Positions 60,634 through 64,000 of a DNA stretch of 64,000 bases are shown piece by piece. The position numbers and the translations under genes are program-made. Location of the stretch: the NCBI GenBank assembly GCA_951230915.1, contig OX579636.1, positions 32,919,567 through 32,983,566 on the forward strand, given 5' to 3'. Every line of letters starts with the position of its first letter. Within the stretch, counting starts at the first letter, position 1. A model generated the notes under the pieces. The model was not told the origin of the DNA and searched no databases. It was given only the letters and a program-made list of their open reading frames with translations. The stretch comes from Antitrichia curtipendula (lineage: Eukaryota > Streptophyta > Bryopsida > Hypnales > Leucodontaceae).

Positions 60634-61110
60634 AACAGCCCATTGTGGTCAGAATTAGGAGTTTGCCCTCATGTCATTTCTGATTTTTATTTTTAAATTT
60701 CCAAACAAAGACAAGTGTCAAAAGCAACAAGAACAATTGAAATTGTCTTTTTTTCTTGACAAGGTATGAATTTGTTATGAATTTTTGAAGTGTTCAACCT
60801 ATCATGGCCCAAAATAGTCTCTAGACTATTCCAAAACCAACCCGAATTGTATCCATAATGCTCATCTTACTCACCTAAAAGTAGTTACAATATTTTCAAA
60901 TAGAGAAAACCTAAAAAAAGTCACTTCCTACAATGAATTTACACCAAAAGAAATGGAGGTTCCTAATGAGGTCACTAATCACTCTCTTTTTGTCATGTGA
61001 GACATTGATTGAGGCCCAAATCTCATTTATTGAACCCCATGTAATAGGATCATTCCCTAGGTGTCCACTATAGTTTTTTTGTTATTTTTATTGTAATGGG
61101 TTGTTCTACT
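60634..61110. mobile_element. Diverged copy of the 44001-44512 AGGTA MITE
   Basis: Begins TGTAAAACAGCCCATTGTGG (compare AGGTAAACCAGCCTATGATA) and shares GAATTTGTTATGAATTTTT, TCTAGACTAT/TGTAGACTAT and CATCTTAC blocks in order. The right tip TTGTAATGGGTTGTTCTACT matches the terminal unit of 44625-44836, and it is followed directly by a TTAA element. Confidence 0.55.
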
Positions 61111-61867
61111 TTAATCCCTAAAGGACCATTGTCCCCTCGGGGGACAAAATGGATTTCGGGCAGGTTCCTATGACCTCAATTTTTAATGAAACTTCTTGAA
61201 ACTTTGTCATAAGATAGACAAACTTCTTAGCTTGGTGGGAATATAATTTTTATTTCAATAAGTGACTGGGAGCAAAAGTTATGCCACTTGAAACATAATT
61301 TTCACTTCATCGGGCAAAAAAAAAATTCACAAAAACATAAAATTAAAATTTTCAATTTTTTTCAATTTTCAGTTTTCAAATTATAGATCATATTTTTGTC
61401 TAAATGTAAAGCTTTGATTCATTCCATTTGGATTAGTGATGTGAAAGTTATGAATAATCTTGTTTTTGAGGCAATCTAGACATCTTCTTGAAAAAACAAC
61501 TTATAGGATGATAGGATTCAATTTTGAATGAAAATTTTCAAATTTTCAAAATTTTTTTTCCAACAAGGTTCATTTTGATTGCTAGAACAACCTCACCATT
61601 GGATTATTGTGTTTCAATTCCATCTTAGAGCTATTAATGATTTAGTTTTTCATTCAATCTTGGACCTACTTCTCCTTGATAGTTTTTTAAAGAAAGAAAA
61701 ACAAGCTTTTTTCTTTTGAAATCTTTTTCCTAGATTTTCAACTCAATTCTTCATCACAAAAAAATTTAAATTCAAAGTCCATAGTGCAAAAAAAATTCCA
61801 CAAAAGGCAATCAAAGTCATCTGAAATTGCAAGCTAGTGTTCAAAAATTTTATTTTTTTCAACTTTG
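61111..61867 (-). mobile_element. TTAA element, group B (B6), running into the assembly gap
   Basis: TTAATCCCTAAAGGACCATT, then the palindrome TTGTCCCCTCGGGGGACAA at 61129-61147, then the group B interior (TTTCAATAAGTGACTGGGAG, ATTCCATTTGGATTAGTGAT) up to the first N. Confidence 0.75.
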
Positions 61868-62067
61868 NNNNNNNNNNNNNNNNNNNNNNNNNNNNNNNNN
61901 NNNNNNNNNNNNNNNNNNNNNNNNNNNNNNNNNNNNNNNNNNNNNNNNNNNNNNNNNNNNNNNNNNNNNNNNNNNNNNNNNNNNNNNNNNNNNNNNNNNN
62001 NNNNNNNNNNNNNNNNNNNNNNNNNNNNNNNNNNNNNNNNNNNNNNNNNNNNNNNNNNNNNNNNNNN
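61868..62067. other. Assembly gap, 200 N
   Basis: Exactly 200 consecutive N, a conventional placeholder of unknown true length. All open frames spanning it are meaningless. Confidence 0.99.
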
Positions 62068-62661
62068 TTTGTGGGTAGTCATGGAATTTCTACTCTAAGA
62101 CGAACTTTGAAGTCCTTTATTTAACTCAATTTTCAATATTTTTGAAATAAAATAAAAGAATATAGTATATTGTTTATTACAAACTTTACAACTAAGTATT
62201 GGAATTGGCATTTTTCAATGCTACAAATAAATGGTTAACAATTTAGTATTTTGAATCATTCTCTATTTCTTTCCACTTCTTAATTTTGCCCTATGCGTTG
62301 TACAATTTAAAATGATCTAAAAATTTTCAAGCATGTAGCCAATTTGCTTTGAAGAAGGAATCTAAAGAGTAACCACCATTTTGGACATTTTTCCATACAA
62401 ATGTGACCTTGTGAAGTGCACCTGCCCAATTTTTTGCAAGGACAAAAAAAGGATTTTTGTCAATTCAAATGCTAATATTTTGCAATCTACATGGTGGAAA
62501 TTACTGAAATTTTTTCCACATCTTCTCAAACCAGCTTACTATAAGATCCTACGATTACATATGTCTTAAAATACTTTTTCCAAAAATTTGGCACTTGTAC
62601 TAGAAATAACAGTTTGGGAGCATTTTTGGTGTAAAGATAGTCTCGAACCTCTAGAAATTAA
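62068..62661 (-). mobile_element. TTAA element, group A (A5), right part only
   Basis: From the gap, the sequence follows the 44836-45776 copy from TTTCTACTCTAAGA through ACCACCATTTTGGACATTT, CACATGGTGGAAAT-like text and a degenerate end CGAACCTCTAGAAATTAA. What lies left of the gap is group B, so the two flanks may not belong to one element. Confidence 0.65.
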
Positions 62662-63374
62662 TTTACTTTGTACTAAAAAATATTTGGTTAATGTTTTTCT
62701 GATAAAATACCACCATATTCACAATATACTATACAACCGCAAAGGGCTTTTAGGCCCTTTTAGGATTAACCCCAAGAGTCTAATTGAGAGAGACAAATGT
62801 AGATTTTGAGTGATTTTGGCAAAATGAATAATACAATATGAGTATAATCTATATGTCAAATCTTCATTTTTGCAAGTTTTTCTTTTCTTTTCATCTCTAC
62901 AGGAACTAATTCAAAATCTTAGACTATGTAAATTATGAAGCACCAAGTCACAACGCTAATCCCGTTGTTGAAAAATAGATGAAAATTGTTTTTTCAATAT
63001 ACTTGGACGCACATACTTGCTTCTTCTGGTAGTGAATTCTTGAAAACATTCATAATCCACATAGTAGATGCCAATTCTCTTAGGGGGTGAAGTAAAAACA
63101 CCTATATGCATCAGAATAAGAGTTTGAGCATAGTTCCAATTATTGAACTGTAAAATCTTTTGTTGGATTTTGTTAGTAGTAATTGAAAATTAGTTCTAGA
63201 GTTTCTTAGGATGCATTTTAAAAACTTTGCATGAATAGACTACAAATTTTTAAAGTTTTGTACATAGGTGTATCTAAAATTGCACCAAGGCTCTTATATA
63301 TGGAGGTTGTAGATTTTAAGCAAGAATCTAAATGGGATAGTTTTGCAAATAGGTCACAATTAGGTGTTGTTACT
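62662..63374. other. A+T-rich spacer; possible degenerate TTAA end near 62766
   Basis: TTTTAGGATTAACCCCAAGAG at 62758-62778 could be a worn TTAA-element terminus. Nothing else is recognised. Confidence 0.35.
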
Positions 63375-64000
63375 TTAACCCTTGAAGTCCCATTGGCCCT
63401 ATACGCACCGAAATGCGAATTTGAGTAGGCTCCTACAATCTCAACATTCATTGTGATTTTTTGAAACTTTTGGGGGAACTAGAAAAACATATAAGTTTTT
63501 GTGGGAATACAATTTTTATTTCAATTAGTGCCAAGGAACAAAAGTTATGGCACAACAAGCAAAAAATAGAGGTCAACAAGCAACACCAAAAAAATCACAA
63601 AAAGTCAAATAAATAAATAAATATTTTTTTTCAAACATTATATTTTTGTTTACATGTGAAGCTTTGATTCATTCTATTTGGACTAGTGATGAGAAAGTTA
63701 TGGACAATCCTATTTTTCAGGCAATCTAAACATCTTCATAAAAAACAAACCTTATAGGATTCATTTTTTAAAGCAATTTTTACAATTTTTCAGAAAAATT
63801 GTTTGACAAGGTTATGTATGCTTGCTAGAAGTCTAAAACAAGCTCACCATTGGGATTATTGTTTTTCAATTCCATTTTAGAGCTATTAACAATTTATTAA
63901 CAACATTAGCTACTTGTTCAATCTTAGACCTACTTCTACAATTTTTTAAAGAATGAAAATTTTGATTTAAAAAAATTTTGATTTAAAAAAAATTCCTAGG
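63375..64000 (-). mobile_element. TTAA element, group B (B7), cut by the window end
   Basis: TTAACCCTTGAAGTCCCATT opens it. TTTCAATTAGTGCCAAGGAA, AAGCTTTGATTCATTCTATT and TTGGACTAGTGATGAGAAAG follow, as in 34986-35510 and 61111-61867. The conserved palindrome has been lost here. Confidence 0.65.

Noticed and set aside
61827..62124. Open frames across the N run
   Set aside because: The gap contains no sequence information.
1..64000. CRISPR arrays, bacterial operons, tRNA or rRNA genes
   Set aside because: No regularly spaced identical repeats with unique spacers, no ribosome-binding-site-led gene clusters and no cloverleaf or rRNA core motif was seen; the gene present has spliceosomal introns.

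Overview
This 64 kb window looks like nuclear DNA from a streptophyte plant (land plant or close algal relative). It has one confidently identified gene, an eleven-exon tRNA isopentenyltransferase of the plant IPT9 (bacterial MiaA-like) class, with GT-AG introns. That gene sits in a G+C-rich island inside very A+T-rich, gene-poor DNA filled with decayed transposable elements. I cannot name the species. No operons, phage, CRISPR, rRNA or tRNA genes were recognised. A run of 200 N (61868-62067) marks an assembly gap.

Layout. 1-25 kb: A+T-rich spacer carrying about ten non-autonomous elements bounded by TTAA and inverted CCCCTAAA-type ends, plus a small MITE with a 4-bp target duplication, a 125-bp MITE with a perfect 10-bp target duplication, and (TA)n/(TG)n microsatellites. 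25.2-31.5 kb: G+C-rich island with simple repeats, the IPT9 5' flank and the complete IPT9 gene (27744-31466, + strand). 31.5-38.5 kb: spacer, a further G+C-rich island without a recognisable gene, more TTAA elements and the first of a family of TA-flanked elements with AGGTA termini. 39.5-42.1 kb: signs of a multi-exon gene on the minus strand that I cannot identify, and directly upstream of it a broken Tc1-like transposon. 42.1-50.7 kb: nested TTAA and AGGTA elements and two long fold-back repeats. 50.7-56 kb: island with a tandem duplication, two small MITE families and a possible UDP-glycosyltransferase fragment. 56-64 kb: TTAA elements, a retroposed cDNA-like insert with poly(A) and target duplication, a decayed unknown ORF, and the gap.

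The most interesting signal is the TTAA-flanked family set. About 20 copies in three sequence groups (A, B, C) plus singletons share TTAA (or one-base variants) followed by inverted CCCCTAAA-like termini, the signature expected of piggyBac-type transposition. A diverged paralogous locus at 60.0 kb, lacking the insertion present at 14.6-15.2 kb, supports a 4-bp TTAA target duplication. To my knowledge piggyBac-like elements are rarely, if at all, described in plants. Repeats were matched by eye; no alignment or database search was run.
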